From: Flavobacterium bernardetii
GTDB taxonomy: Bacteria > Bacteroidota > Bacteroidia > Flavobacteriales > Flavobacteriaceae
DNA length: 64,000 bases
Reading direction: 5' to 3'
NCBI RefSeq assembly: GCF_011305415.1
Contig: NZ_JAANOQ010000008.1
Span: forward strand, 62,001 to 126,000
Made by a program: the position numbers and the translations under genes. Each line of letters starts with the position of its first letter. Position 1 is the first letter of the stretch. Below the pieces are notes generated by a model. That model ran no database searches. It saw only the letters and a program-made list of their open reading frames with translations, and was not told the DNA's origin. This document shows, piece by piece, positions 18,937 to 27,281 of this stretch.

Positions 18937-20019
18937 TTATTTGTTAATTATTTTTTCTTGATGTGCGATACTTTCTTGGTGAATGGCTTTGTAAATTCTT
19001 AAAACGAAATCTTCATTTAAACCTTTGTCTTCTCCATCTAAAATCATTCGACCTAAAATTTCATTCCAACGTTTATTTTGCAAAATGGCCACGTTTTTCT
19101 CTTTTTTAAGTTGTCCGATTTTTTCGGCTAACTTCATACGTTTACCTAAAATCTCAATTAGTTTTGTATCTAATTCATCAATATAAGCACGTTGCATCGC
19201 CATGGCTTTGTTCCATTCCGCGTTTTCATCCGTTTCTTTTCTCATTTTCAAATCGATGAAAATTTGTTTCAAAGTGGCTGGTGTTACTTGCTGAGCCGCA
19301 TCACTCCAAGCATTATCTGGATCAGTATGTGTTTCAATAATTAATCCATCGTAATTTAAATCTAACGCTTGTTGCGAAACTTCCTGAATCATATCACGTT
19401 TTCCTGTAATGTGCGAAGGATCACAAATTAGCGGTAAATTAGGGAATTTGTTTTGCAAGTCAATCGCAATTTGCCATTCTGGATTGTTTCTGAATTTTGT
19501 TTTTTCGTACGTTGAAAATCCTCTATGAATGACACCTAACTTTTTAATTCCAGCGTTATATAAACGTTCTACACCACCAATCCATAAAGATAAATCAGGG
19601 TTTACAGGATTTTTTATCAAAACAATTTTATCCGTATTTTGTAAAGCATCAGCAATTTCCTGAACGGCGAATGGGTTTACAGTCGTTCTTGCTCCAATCC
19701 ACAACACATCAATATCATGTTCTAAAGCCAACTTCACATGTTGTGCATTAGCGACTTCCGTAGCCATTAACAATCCCGTTTCGGCTTTCGCTTTTTGCAA
19801 CCATTTTAGTCCGATTTCACCAACACCTTCAAAACCACCTGGACGCGTTCTTGGTTTCCAAATTCCTGCACGGAAAATAGACACATCTGAATTTTTCAAT
19901 TCGTGTGCAATTTTCAATACTTGTTCTTCCGTTTCTGCGCTGCATGGTCCAGCTATAACTAGTGGATGATTTAAATTAAAATCGACCAACCATTGTTTAT
20001 GTTCTTTTGTAATTTCCAT
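18937..20019 (-). CDS. Bifunctional DAHP synthase / chorismate mutase
   Basis: A 360-residue fusion. The N-terminal domain (about 1-260) is a class I KDPS-like 3-deoxy-7-phosphoheptulonate synthase that condenses PEP with erythrose 4-phosphate (VIAGPCSAET, then IWKPRTRPGGFEG, then CDPSHITGKRD). The C-terminal part (about 265-355) is an AroQ-type chorismate mutase (YIDELDTKLIEILGKRMKLAEKIG). The start at 20019 gives MEITKEHKQWL; an extension of six residues is possible but less natural. It is the third gene after pheA and an aminotransferase. In related genomes I recall prephenate dehydrogenase (tyrA) next to these genes; here only 30 bp separate the aminotransferase from this gene, so there is no room for it. 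Confidence 0.93.
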   Translation of the reverse strand: MEITKEHKQWLVDFNLNHPLVIAGPCSAETEEQVLKIAHELKNSDVSIFRAGIWKPRTRPGGFEGVGEIGLKWLQKAKAETGLLMATEVANAQHVKLALEHDIDVLWIGARTTVNPFAVQEIADALQNTDKIVLIKNPVNPDLSLWIGGVERLYNAGIKKLGVIHRGFSTYEKTKFRNNPEWQIAIDLQNKFPNLPLICDPSHITGKRDMIQEVSQQALDLNYDGLIIETHTDPDNAWSDAAQQVTPATLKQIFIDLKMRKETDENAEWNKAMAMQRAYIDELDTKLIEILGKRMKLAEKIGQLKKEKNVAILQNKRWNEILGRMILDGEDKGLNEDFVLRIYKAIHQESIAHQEKIINK

Positions 20020-20049
20020 AATATAATTGTTTTGCAAAGGTAACTCCTT

Positions 20050-21195
20050 TTATATTTTATTTAATATTTCTTTAATTTTTTCTTCTGAAACGCAAAGCGA
20101 AAAACGAATATAGTTTTCACCATTTGAACCAAATATTGTTCCGGGCACCACAAATAAATCTTTCTCTCTCAATAACGTATTGACAAAATTTTCTGCAGAT
20201 TTTTCTCCCTTTGGAATCTTCGCCCAAACAAACAATCCTACACTATTTACATCATAAGTACAATTCAATTTATCTGCTAATTGAAAAACCAATTCTCGTC
20301 TTTTGCCATACATTTCATTCAACTCATTAAACCATTCTTTTCCAGATTTTAAAGCTTCGATGGCTCCTTTTTGAATGGCATAAAACATACCGCTATCCAT
20401 ATTGCTTTTCACTTTTAAAATTGCCGAAAGTAATGTCGCATTTCCGCTCACCATTCCGACACGCCAGCCCGCCATGTTAAATGTTTTACTCAACGAATTC
20501 AATTCCAAAACCACATCTTTTGCTTCTTTAATTTGCAATAAAGAAATCGGATTATCGTTTAAAACGAAACTATACGGATTGTCGTTAACCAATAAAATTT
20601 GATATTTTTTAGCAAATCGTACTAATCTTTCAAATAAATCAGAACTTCCTTTTGCACCCGTTGGCATGTGTGGATAACTTACCCACATTAATTTCACTTT
20701 AGATAAATCTTGTTTTTCTAAAGCTTCGAAATCGGGTTCCCATTTATTGTCTTCTTTCAAATCATAAAAAACTGACTTTGCTCCTACCAAATTCGTAACC
20801 GATTCATAAGTCGGATAGCCTGGATTTGGAATTAACACTTCGTCACCCACATTTAAAAAAGCCATAGAAATGTGCATAATTCCTTCTTTCGAACCCATTA
20901 GTGGTAAGATTTCCGAATCTGGATTTAGCATCACATCAAATTGCGTTTTATAGAAATTAGCCATCTCATTTCGCAGTTCAGGCAAACCTTGATAACTTTG
21001 ATATTCGTGTGCTTTCACGTCAAATAATGCTTTTTGAATTGCCAACATTACCCTATCTGAAGGTGCGCAATCTGGACTACCAATTCCCATATTAAGAATC
21101 GGTTTACCCTCACTTACTAGCTGAGTCACTTCTTTTAATTTTCTTGAAAAATAGTATTCCTGAACACTATGTAATCGATTTGCTGTTGGTATCAT
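20050..21195 (-). CDS. PLP-dependent class I aminotransferase of the aromatic pathway
   Basis: A 381-residue fold-type I aminotransferase. The PLP-binding Lys is in LNSLSKTFNMAGWRVGM (near residue 235) and the N-terminal glycine-rich segment is MGIGSPDCAPS. It sits between prephenate dehydratase (4-bp overlap with its stop) and DAHP synthase, so it most likely transaminates prephenate, phenylpyruvate or hydroxyphenylpyruvate to give the aromatic amino acids. Aspartate is a plausible donor, but specificity cannot be read from sequence alone. Confidence 0.88.
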   Translation of the reverse strand: MIPTANRLHSVQEYYFSRKLKEVTQLVSEGKPILNMGIGSPDCAPSDRVMLAIQKALFDVKAHEYQSYQGLPELRNEMANFYKTQFDVMLNPDSEILPLMGSKEGIMHISMAFLNVGDEVLIPNPGYPTYESVTNLVGAKSVFYDLKEDNKWEPDFEALEKQDLSKVKLMWVSYPHMPTGAKGSSDLFERLVRFAKKYQILLVNDNPYSFVLNDNPISLLQIKEAKDVVLELNSLSKTFNMAGWRVGMVSGNATLLSAILKVKSNMDSGMFYAIQKGAIEALKSGKEWFNELNEMYGKRRELVFQLADKLNCTYDVNSVGLFVWAKIPKGEKSAENFVNTLLREKDLFVVPGTIFGSNGENYIRFSLCVSEEKIKEILNKI

Positions 21196-22019
21196 TGTTC
21201 TCCTTTCCTATATTCGCCTAACACTTTGAAATGCGTGGTCATTAGTTCTAAAATTTCTTTTGCTTTTTCGTAATATTCATATTTTTCAAAAATCACATCT
21301 ACAAAAAACGAATATTGAAAAGGGGTTTCTATAATGGGTAACGATTGAATTTTAGTGAGATTAAGTTGGCAAGTATTCATTATATTCAAAACAGCTGCTA
21401 AAGCTCCGGGAAAATCTTCTAATTCAAATTTGATTGAAGCTTTATTGATTTTTTCTTTAGGAAACTCTTTATTTTCATTCTTCAAAATCACAAATCGGGT
21501 TTTATTACTTTTTATGGTATGAATTCCGGCTGCAATAATTTCTAATCCGTACATTTCTGCTGCAATTGGCGCGGCAACTGCTCCAATTCCTTTCAATTGT
21601 TGTTCTTGAATTCGTTGAGCAGTTTCGGCGGTATCTACACTTTCAACTAACTTTATATGTGGATATTGACTAAAGAAAACAGCACATTGTAAAAGTGCAA
21701 TTGGATGTGAATGTACTTCCGTAATATCTTCAATTTTTTGACCTTTTAACACCATTAAGTTCATATGAATATCCAAATAACATTCCCCAATAATGTGTAA
21801 ATTATTTTGGTCAATTAGTGCATAATTTGGAATAATGGAACCTGCAATAGAATTTTCTAAAGCCATGATTCCTTTATGTACTTGATTCTTTTTCAAACTT
21901 TTAACCAAATCAGGAAACGACAAACATTCCTCCAACTCAATATTAGATTGAAAATAGTTTAGTGCGACTTGATGGTGAAACGAGCCTTTGATTCCTTGAA
22001 TTGCAATTTTTGTTTCCAT
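21192..22019 (-). CDS. pheA: Prephenate dehydratase
   Basis: A 275-residue single-function prephenate dehydratase that makes phenylpyruvate. The catalytic domain shows GIKGSFHHQVA, ALENSIAGSI and the TRF motif in SNKTRFVIL. A C-terminal ACT domain begins near residue 195 (FELEDFPGALAAVLNIM). The Phe-binding ESRP motif of the ACT domain reads QSLP here, so feedback by Phe may be altered. It is the first gene of the aromatic operon and is preceded by an attenuator whose leader peptide is rich in Phe, Tyr and Trp. The next gene overlaps its end by 4 bp. Confidence 0.93.
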   Translation of the reverse strand: METKIAIQGIKGSFHHQVALNYFQSNIELEECLSFPDLVKSLKKNQVHKGIMALENSIAGSIIPNYALIDQNNLHIIGECYLDIHMNLMVLKGQKIEDITEVHSHPIALLQCAVFFSQYPHIKLVESVDTAETAQRIQEQQLKGIGAVAAPIAAEMYGLEIIAAGIHTIKSNKTRFVILKNENKEFPKEKINKASIKFELEDFPGALAAVLNIMNTCQLNLTKIQSLPIIETPFQYSFFVDVIFEKYEYYEKAKEILELMTTHFKVLGEYRKGEQ

Positions 22020-22025
22020 ATGGGC

Positions 22026-22053
22026 AAAAAAAAATCCCGATTTACATCGGGAT
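22026..22053 (-). terminator. Attenuator terminator in front of pheA
   Basis: On the minus strand ATCCCGAT/ATCGGGAT (an 8-bp stem at 22034-22041 and 22046-22053, 4-base loop) is followed by about eight T, ending just before the pheA start. The 5' side AACAATCCC (complement of 22049-22057) pairs perfectly over 9 bp with GGGATTGTT inside the leader ORF (complement of 22104-22112), giving a clear antiterminator. Confidence 0.85.
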
Positions 22054-22089
22054 TGTTTATATATAGTTAATTATCTTTTTAATTTATCA

Positions 22090-22170
22090 TCAAATAACAC
22101 CATAACAATCCCTGTCCTCGTTCCAGAAGAAATAAAAAGAATTGTTATAAAATGTAGAATTTGTGTTCAT
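22090..22170 (-). CDS. Aromatic leader peptide (Phe/Tyr/Trp-rich) of the pheA operon
   Basis: A 26-codon ORF with F7, Y8, then SFYFFW at 11-16, and Y23: eight aromatic codons, six of them in one stretch of ten. It lies 20 bp after a TAnnTTTG box and ahead of a terminator at the pheA start. When charged Phe, Tyr or Trp tRNA is scarce a ribosome should stall in the FYFFW run, leaving the downstream GGGATTGTT free to pair with the terminator arm and permit transcription. This is the classical attenuation layout. The ORF and the 9-bp complementarity are read directly; function is inferred. Confidence 0.82.
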   Translation of the reverse strand: MNTNSTFYNNSFYFFWNEDRDCYGVI

Positions 22171-22189
22171 TATTTTGTTATCTAAAAAG

Positions 22190-22197
22190 CAAATGTA
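22190..22197 (-). promoter_or_regulatory. -7 promoter box (TACATTTG) of the pheA operon
   Basis: TACATTTG on the minus strand matches TAnnTTTG and lies 20 bp before the leader ATG, so the whole attenuator is transcribed. No TTG at the ideal -33 distance was seen. Confidence 0.6.
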
Positions 22198-22227
22198 GAA
22201 AAAAAATTGATATAACCTAAAAAAAAA

Positions 22228-22911
22228 TTAATAACTTAAACTAACTAAGCCGTTATCTTGTACAATTATTTGTCCGGTTATTCCGTTTGAATCTTCTGAA
22301 AGTAAGAAACATGCCGTTTTTGAAACATCAATTGGATTTAAAATTCGTTTTAAGGGATGTTTTGCAATCATGTTTTCTTTAATTTGTTCTGAACGTAAAA
22401 TTCCAGCTGCTAAAGGTGTATCAATTAAAGAGGGCGCGATGGCATTCACTCTAATTTTTGGTGCAAATTCTGCCGCTAAACTTTTCACTAAACCTTCTAC
22501 TGCTCCTTTCGCTGCAGCAATACTAGCATGATATGGCATTCCTGATTGCACCGCAACTGTACTAAACATTACAACGCTTGCCTTTTCCGATTTTTTTAAG
22601 GTTGGTAAATAATGTTGAAACGCTTTTAAGGCTCCGAAAAAATTTACGTTTAAATCGGCATTAAAATCTTCTAAACTCAAGCGATTGAAAGGTTTCAAGT
22701 TGATACTTCCCAAACAATACACCAAACCATCAATAGCTTCTATGGTTGGTAATTCATCTGTTAGCGCATCTAATTGATACCAATTTCCATTAAATGTATA
22801 GGTTGGTTCAGAACGAGAAATAACGTGACAAAAGTTCCCTTTTTCAGATAATTCTTTTACGATTTGTTCCCCAACACCTTTGCTTCCGCCAATTATTAAG
22901 TAGTTTTTCAT
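22228..22911 (-). CDS. Short-chain dehydrogenase/reductase (SDR) family protein
   Basis: A 227-residue Rossmann-fold oxidoreductase. The N-terminal nucleotide motif is GGSKGVGEQ (TGxxxGxG type), the Ser is in MFSTVAVQSG, and the active-site region reads YHASIAAAKGAVEG. The usual YxxxK spacing is altered (Y then K eight residues on), as in a subgroup with HASxAxAKGAVEGL. The substrate is unknown. It stands alone between the aromatic operon and the ABC1 kinase gene, both transcribed in the same direction. Confidence 0.82.
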   Translation of the reverse strand: MKNYLIIGGSKGVGEQIVKELSEKGNFCHVISRSEPTYTFNGNWYQLDALTDELPTIEAIDGLVYCLGSINLKPFNRLSLEDFNADLNVNFFGALKAFQHYLPTLKKSEKASVVMFSTVAVQSGMPYHASIAAAKGAVEGLVKSLAAEFAPKIRVNAIAPSLIDTPLAAGILRSEQIKENMIAKHPLKRILNPIDVSKTACFLLSEDSNGITGQIIVQDNGLVSLSY

Positions 22912-23050
22912 TTTTTTACCTTTAATAGTTTTATTTTTTTCACCATTAAGAAATTAAGTTAATTAAGAACAATCAAAAGATGTATTAGAATCAATTCATA
23001 AAACCAACATAACTTAATATTCTTAATTTCTTAATGGCGTGTATGTAACA

Positions 23051-24358
23051 TTAACTTAAATATTTCTCAAAATCGTTAATTTTAACTTTTGCTTTGATAT
23101 CGAACATCAAACTATATAGACCAAAAAACGTGCGGTTTACATATATAAAATGTTTGGAACCTCTGTTTCCATTCATTTTTCTTAATGTTTTATCGCTTGC
23201 GAATTTTTCACTTAATGTTGCAATATCATTCTGAAATTTCAAATCCGCAAAATCAAACTCAACTTCATTTATGGGTCTGGTAAATACAGATAATAATTCG
23301 TGAAACAAATCTGTAAAAAATTTTAATTCTTTTGGTTTATCCGTAGTTTTTAAAATTTCTAATTCGTACAATTTTTTTGAAAAATAGTCCATATCTTTTA
23401 ATGATTCTGGTGTAGAAACTTCAAAATATGGCACGTAGAAATCATTTGGAATTTCTTTCATACAACCAAAATCGATGGCAATTAAATTGTCGTTTTTATC
23501 CACTAAAAAGTTTCCTGGATGCGGATCGGCGTGAAATTTTTTCAATTGGTGAATTTGATACATGTAAAAATTCCATAACGTTTGTCCTACTTTATCACGT
23601 TGTTCTTGAGAAGCATCGCTCGAACAAAATTCAGATAAATGAATCCCATTCATCCAATCCATTGTGATAATTTTATCTGAAGAAAACTCAGGATAATAAT
23701 GTGGAAATAACAAGTTTTCTATTTTCTCACAATCTTCAATGACTTTCATCGACTGCGAAATTTCCAATTTATAATCGGTTTCTTCTGTTAATTTCTCTTC
23801 TACTTCTTGAAAATACTCATCAGAAGTTCCCTGTAAATTGAACATTCTAATGGCAATTGGTTTTACTAAAGCTATGTCTGAACTAATACTTTCACGAATA
23901 CCAGGATATTGAATTTTTACGGCTAATTCTTTTCCGTCTTTCTTTGCCTTATGTACTTGACCAATACTTGCAGCGTTTATAGAATCTGGGGAAAAACTAT
24001 CAAATAATTCTTCTGGATATTGTTTGAAATACGTTTTGAATGTTTTTCGAACTAAAGGCGCTGATAATGGCGGAACAGAAAATTGCGACAACGAAAACTT
24101 ATCTACATAAGATTGAGGCAACAAGTTTTTTTCCATGCTTAGCATTTGTGCTACTTTTAACGCACTTCCTTTTAATTCTTTTAATCCATCATAAATATCA
24201 GAAGCATTACTTTCATGTAATTTGTCTTTTGTTAAAGACGGATTGACAACTTTTTCGCCGTAATATTTTAGGTAATTTCCTCCAACTTTCACACCAGTGG
24301 TAACCAATTTAGTTACACGCTCCATTTTTCCTGTTGGAATACTGTCTATTTTTTTCAT
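23051..24358 (-). CDS. ABC1/ADCK (UbiB/AarF-like) atypical kinase
   Basis: A 435-residue UbiB-family kinase-like protein. Visible features are the KxGQ-type motif (LKGSALKVAQMLSM), the Ala-rich loop in NAASIGQVHKAKKDGKELAVKIQYPG, and the catalytic HADPHPGNFLVD with the metal-binding IAIDFG. Relatives support quinone biosynthesis or membrane lipid homeostasis; menaquinone is the expected quinone here (see menG near 62 kb). A TetR-family gene lies 15 bp upstream in the same direction, suggesting a co-transcribed pair. Confidence 0.88.
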   Translation of the reverse strand: MKKIDSIPTGKMERVTKLVTTGVKVGGNYLKYYGEKVVNPSLTKDKLHESNASDIYDGLKELKGSALKVAQMLSMEKNLLPQSYVDKFSLSQFSVPPLSAPLVRKTFKTYFKQYPEELFDSFSPDSINAASIGQVHKAKKDGKELAVKIQYPGIRESISSDIALVKPIAIRMFNLQGTSDEYFQEVEEKLTEETDYKLEISQSMKVIEDCEKIENLLFPHYYPEFSSDKIITMDWMNGIHLSEFCSSDASQEQRDKVGQTLWNFYMYQIHQLKKFHADPHPGNFLVDKNDNLIAIDFGCMKEIPNDFYVPYFEVSTPESLKDMDYFSKKLYELEILKTTDKPKELKFFTDLFHELLSVFTRPINEVEFDFADLKFQNDIATLSEKFASDKTLRKMNGNRGSKHFIYVNRTFFGLYSLMFDIKAKVKINDFEKYLS

Positions 24359-24373
24359 TGTTTTTTTTTGAAT

Positions 24374-25051
24374 TTATGATTTAGAAAACATGCCATTCAT
24401 TTGTTCTTTCCATAAAAATTTCCCGAAATCAATTACACTTTGAGTTGGAATGTTATAGGCTAAATCGAAACTTGCTTTTACTGATTTTTCTATGAAAACA
24501 TCTGTTTTTTCAAAATTTGATGATTCGTCGTTCATCCAGAAATTGAAAATCGAAAGAAATTGTAACCAAGAAGCTTCTTGTAAAACTTTGTCTTGAATTT
24601 TCACGACCGTTTCTTGATCAATTTTAATAGGTTTTTCTAAAATAGTTAAGGCAAAATCCAAATATACTTCACGAAGTTTTGATAACTTCCCTAGATTTTT
24701 CATAGGATTTTTGTCTTGTTTCAGTAAATAAATCACAAAACTTCTGTTTGCCGTTGCCATTTCGAAAAAAGTAAAATAAAATGCTGATAACTTGTCCGCG
24801 CTTTCATACGATTGATAGGCTTCGTTTTTTTCTAATAATTCTAAAGTATAAGCAAACATGGAAACAAAATATTGCTTTTCTAAAAAATCAAAAGAAGCAA
24901 AAAATTGATAAAAATCGCTTTCTTCCATAGTGTTTTGCTTGGCAAATTCATAAACCGAATTTGGTTTTTTACCATGCGTTAAACAATAATCTGTATATGC
25001 AGAAACAATTACATCCTCAGTAATTGCTTTCTTTTTTTTTGGTGCAGCCAT
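24374..25051 (-). CDS. TetR-family transcriptional regulator
   Basis: A 225-residue protein with a basic start (MAAPKKKKAITEDVIVSAY), a TetR-like N-terminal helix-turn-helix (residues about 10-58, KPNSVYEFAKQNTMEESDFYQFFASFDFLEKQYF) and an all-helical ligand-binding part. The HTH is divergent, so a DNA-binding role is likely but not certain. It is divergent from gldA, and a TACTTTTG box lies about 20 bp before its start. Confidence 0.75.
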   Translation of the reverse strand: MAAPKKKKAITEDVIVSAYTDYCLTHGKKPNSVYEFAKQNTMEESDFYQFFASFDFLEKQYFVSMFAYTLELLEKNEAYQSYESADKLSAFYFTFFEMATANRSFVIYLLKQDKNPMKNLGKLSKLREVYLDFALTILEKPIKIDQETVVKIQDKVLQEASWLQFLSIFNFWMNDESSNFEKTDVFIEKSVKASFDLAYNIPTQSVIDFGKFLWKEQMNGMFSKS

Positions 25052-25071
25052 AATATTATTTTTTTGTTTAA

Positions 25072-25079
25072 CAAAAGTA
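25072..25079 (-). promoter_or_regulatory. -7 promoter box (TACTTTTG) of the TetR/ABC1 unit
   Basis: TACTTTTG on the minus strand matches TAnnTTTG; TTG triplets at 16 and 22 bp upstream could act as the -33 element. The short distance to the start suggests a leader of about 15 bases. Confidence 0.5.
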
Positions 25080-25146
25080 CGAAAAATGTAAACAACAAAA
25101 ACAACATTAACTTAAATTTATCTATAATAGTATTGCATTTATTTAT

Positions 25147-25154
25147 TATTTTTG
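25147..25154 (+). promoter_or_regulatory. -7 promoter box (TATTTTTG) of gldA
   Basis: TATTTTTG matches TAnnTTTG and ends 14 bp before the ATG at 25169, implying a very short leader. No TTG sits at the ideal -33 spacing. Confidence 0.45.
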
Positions 25155-25168
25155 TTGAAAACAAGAAT

Positions 25169-25855
25169 ATGTCAATAGAAGTAAAAAACATAACCAAAAC
25201 ATACGGATCACAAAAAGCGTTAGATAACGTAAGTTTTTCTGTAAACAAAGGCGAAATTGTAGGTTTCTTAGGTCCGAATGGAGCTGGAAAATCGACTTTA
25301 ATGAAAATATTGACAACTTATTTAACCGCAGATGAAGGCGAAGCGACCGTAAATGGTTTTGATGTCACGACTGCTCAAAAAAGCGTACAACAATCTGTTG
25401 GCTATTTACCAGAACACAATCCGTTGTATTTAGATTTATATGTTCGTGAGTATTTAGAATTTAGCGCTGATGTACATAAAACGGACAAATCTCGAATTCA
25501 GGAAGTGATTGAATTGACAGGTTTGACTCCTGAATGTCATAAAAAAATTGGTGAACTTTCTAAAGGATTTCGTCAGCGTGTTGGTTTAGCTACGGCTTTA
25601 CTTCACAATCCGGATGTGTTAATTTTAGATGAACCGACTACAGGTTTAGATCCAAATCAGTTGGTGGAAATTAGAGAATTAATTAAGAATATTGGTAAAG
25701 ACAAAACCGTATTTTTATCTACACATATTATGCAAGAAGTGGAAGCTATTTGCGATAGAATTATTATTATTCACAAAGGAAAAATTGTGGAAGACGCTCA
25801 ACTTGCGGATTTAGGCACTAATTTAGAAAAAGTTTTTAGAGAGAAGACGAAGTAA
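25169..25855 (+). CDS. gldA: GldA-like ABC transporter ATP-binding protein, short form
   Basis: A 228-residue ABC ATPase close to GldA, the ATPase of the GldAFG transporter involved in gliding in F. johnsoniae. Motifs: Walker A GPNGAGKS (35-42), signature LSKGF (130-134), Walker B LILDEPTTGLDP (151-162), and FLSTHIMQEVEAICD. The ATG at 25169 (MSIEVKNITKTYG) is preferred over a 35-residue extension through the promoter. From memory GldA is close to 300 residues. Here the protein runs from KIVEDAQLADL straight into NLEKVFREKTK, a GldA-like end, so roughly 70 residues of the C-terminal accessory domain appear to be missing. gldF and gldG are not in the window. Confidence 0.82.
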   Translation: MSIEVKNITKTYGSQKALDNVSFSVNKGEIVGFLGPNGAGKSTLMKILTTYLTADEGEATVNGFDVTTAQKSVQQSVGYLPEHNPLYLDLYVREYLEFSADVHKTDKSRIQEVIELTGLTPECHKKIGELSKGFRQRVGLATALLHNPDVLILDEPTTGLDPNQLVEIRELIKNIGKDKTVFLSTHIMQEVEAICDRIIIIHKGKIVEDAQLADLGTNLEKVFREKTK

Positions 25856-25859
25856 TGGT

Positions 25860-25889
25860 CGATTTGACAATTAGTCAATGTGCCAATAC
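25860..25889 (-). repeat. Short dispersed AT-rich repeat, copy 2
   Basis: Read on the minus strand, ATTGGCACATTGACTAATTG followed by TCAAAT resembles the copy at 713-740. It lies just after the gldA stop codon. Confidence 0.35.
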
Positions 25890-25927
25890 ATATATTCCAA
25901 TTCAAAATCAATTATTTCAATAGTTTG

Positions 25928-25973
25928 CAAAAAAAAAATCTCTTCATAAAACTAAATTTACGAAGAGATTTTA
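25928..25973. terminator. Convergent terminator between gldA and a TPR gene
   Basis: AAAATCTCTTC/GAAGAGATTTT (25935-25945 and 25962-25972) forms an 11-bp stem with a 16-base loop, flanked by an A-run on the left that becomes a U-run for the leftward gene and a shorter T-run on the right. Confidence 0.75.
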
Positions 25974-25995
25974 AAACAATCAACGCATTAATTGT

Positions 25996-26391
25996 TTAAT
26001 GTCTTTCTTGATAAGTAACGTATCTATTTCTTAATCTGGTAAAGTCATTATATAATTCGACAATTGTGATATCAGATAATTTAGCATCTAACACTTGACT
26101 GTAAATCAAATCTTCTTCTGTTAATCCATATTTCTTAATTGAAGTCTTTAAGGTTTTAACTGCCATTTTGGTATCGTTACTTTTAAAATAGCAATTTGCC
26201 AATTCAAAATACACTTCTTTTAAATTGTCATTTTTAGCTATATTAACATAAGCTTTGTACGATTTAATAGCTGCATCATAATCTTTATCTAAAGCGAATT
26301 GCCTTGCTTCTTTCAAAAGTAAATCTTTGTCTTTTGCAAAAGTTATTTGACCTACAAATAACATAACGAATAGGAAGATAATTTTTTTCAT
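25996..26391 (-). CDS. Small secreted TPR-like protein
   Basis: A 131-residue protein with a signal peptide (MKKIIFLFVMLFVGQITFA) followed by two TPR-like helical hairpins (ARQFALDKDYDAAIKSYKAY and YFELANCYFKSNDTKMAVKTL). A paralogue of similar design lies upstream at 26693-27136. It is probably a periplasmic or surface protein-interaction module; function unknown. Confidence 0.72.
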   Translation of the reverse strand: MKKIIFLFVMLFVGQITFAKDKDLLLKEARQFALDKDYDAAIKSYKAYVNIAKNDNLKEVYFELANCYFKSNDTKMAVKTLKTSIKKYGLTEEDLIYSQVLDAKLSDITIVELYNDFTRLRNRYVTYQERH

Positions 26392-26623
26392 AATACACAG
26401 GGATTTGGATTACATATTCCTAAAGTTAAAAATATATTTTTAATCTACCAAAAGTGAAACCCTCCTAAAGCCCCGTATTTAAGCTTTACAAAATTGTTTT
26501 TTGAATCTTACACTAACTATTCAGCAATATTGTTTCATTTCATTTTCTGATTCTGCATAAAAGATAGCATAACAAGTAAAAATGCAACAATATGATAAAA
26601 ATTCGTTTTCTATTAAAAAAATA

Positions 26624-26663
26624 AAAAACCTCAATAAATTCTTACGAATCTAAAGAGGTTTTT
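26624..26663 (-). terminator. Terminator after the second small TPR gene
   Basis: AAAAACCTC/GAGGTTTTT (26624-26632 and 26655-26663) makes a 9-bp stem with an A-run that reads as a U-run for the leftward gene. The other sequence between 26392 and 26623 is AT-rich and I see nothing else supportable in it. Confidence 0.7.
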
Positions 26664-26692
26664 ATACTTAACTATTCTTAATTTAACTAAAC

Positions 26693-27136
26693 TTATTTTG
26701 TTTTTAACTCGACAGTATTGTTTTCAACATAAATGTCTACGTTATTTAATCTTTTTATGAATTGTTTTCTCAAAGTAGTATACTCTGGAAAAATATCAGC
26801 CCAAGCTACTTCAAACAATTTTTTATCTAAAATAGTACTGGTTTCTAAATCTTCTTTAGTGGCACCATATCTTGAAATGGTTTCTTTAACCACTTTAAAT
26901 GCCATAAAATTATTTTTATTTAGAAAATAACAGTTGGCTATTTCATAATAAATATCTTTTAAATTTACTGCTTCGTTTTTAAACAACTTTACATACGAAA
27001 CATATTCTTTTATAGCTTGGTTATAATTTTTACTTTCTTTTAATTCTCTAGCGCGATTTAAAACTTCATCTCTATCGTTTGAAAATCCAAATTGAAACGA
27101 TAAACTTAACAATAAGATTAGTATTACTTTTGCCAT
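26693..27136 (-). CDS. Small secreted TPR-like protein, paralogue
   Basis: A 147-residue protein with a signal peptide (MAKVILILLLSLSFQFGFS) and TPR-like helices (ARELKESKNYNQAIKEYVSY, IYYEIANCYFLNKNNF). It resembles the 25996-26391 product in length, signal and the phrase EIANCYF/ELANCYF, so the two look like a tandem duplication. The ATG at 27136 is chosen over a GTG at 27163 because the signal peptide begins there. Each gene has its own terminator, which argues for separate transcription. Confidence 0.72.
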   Translation of the reverse strand: MAKVILILLLSLSFQFGFSNDRDEVLNRARELKESKNYNQAIKEYVSYVKLFKNEAVNLKDIYYEIANCYFLNKNNFMAFKVVKETISRYGATKEDLETSTILDKKLFEVAWADIFPEYTTLRKQFIKRLNNVDIYVENNTVELKTK

Positions 27137-27281
27137 GATCTTGGGTTTTAAATTAATTGTCACGAAAATAACAAAATCAAGAAATCAATAATAACTTTAT
27201 CGTTATAAAGCTTAAAAATTCGCTAAAAAACAAAATACAACTAATTAAAAACCAATGTGTTAAAACAAAACCTGTTTAGTA

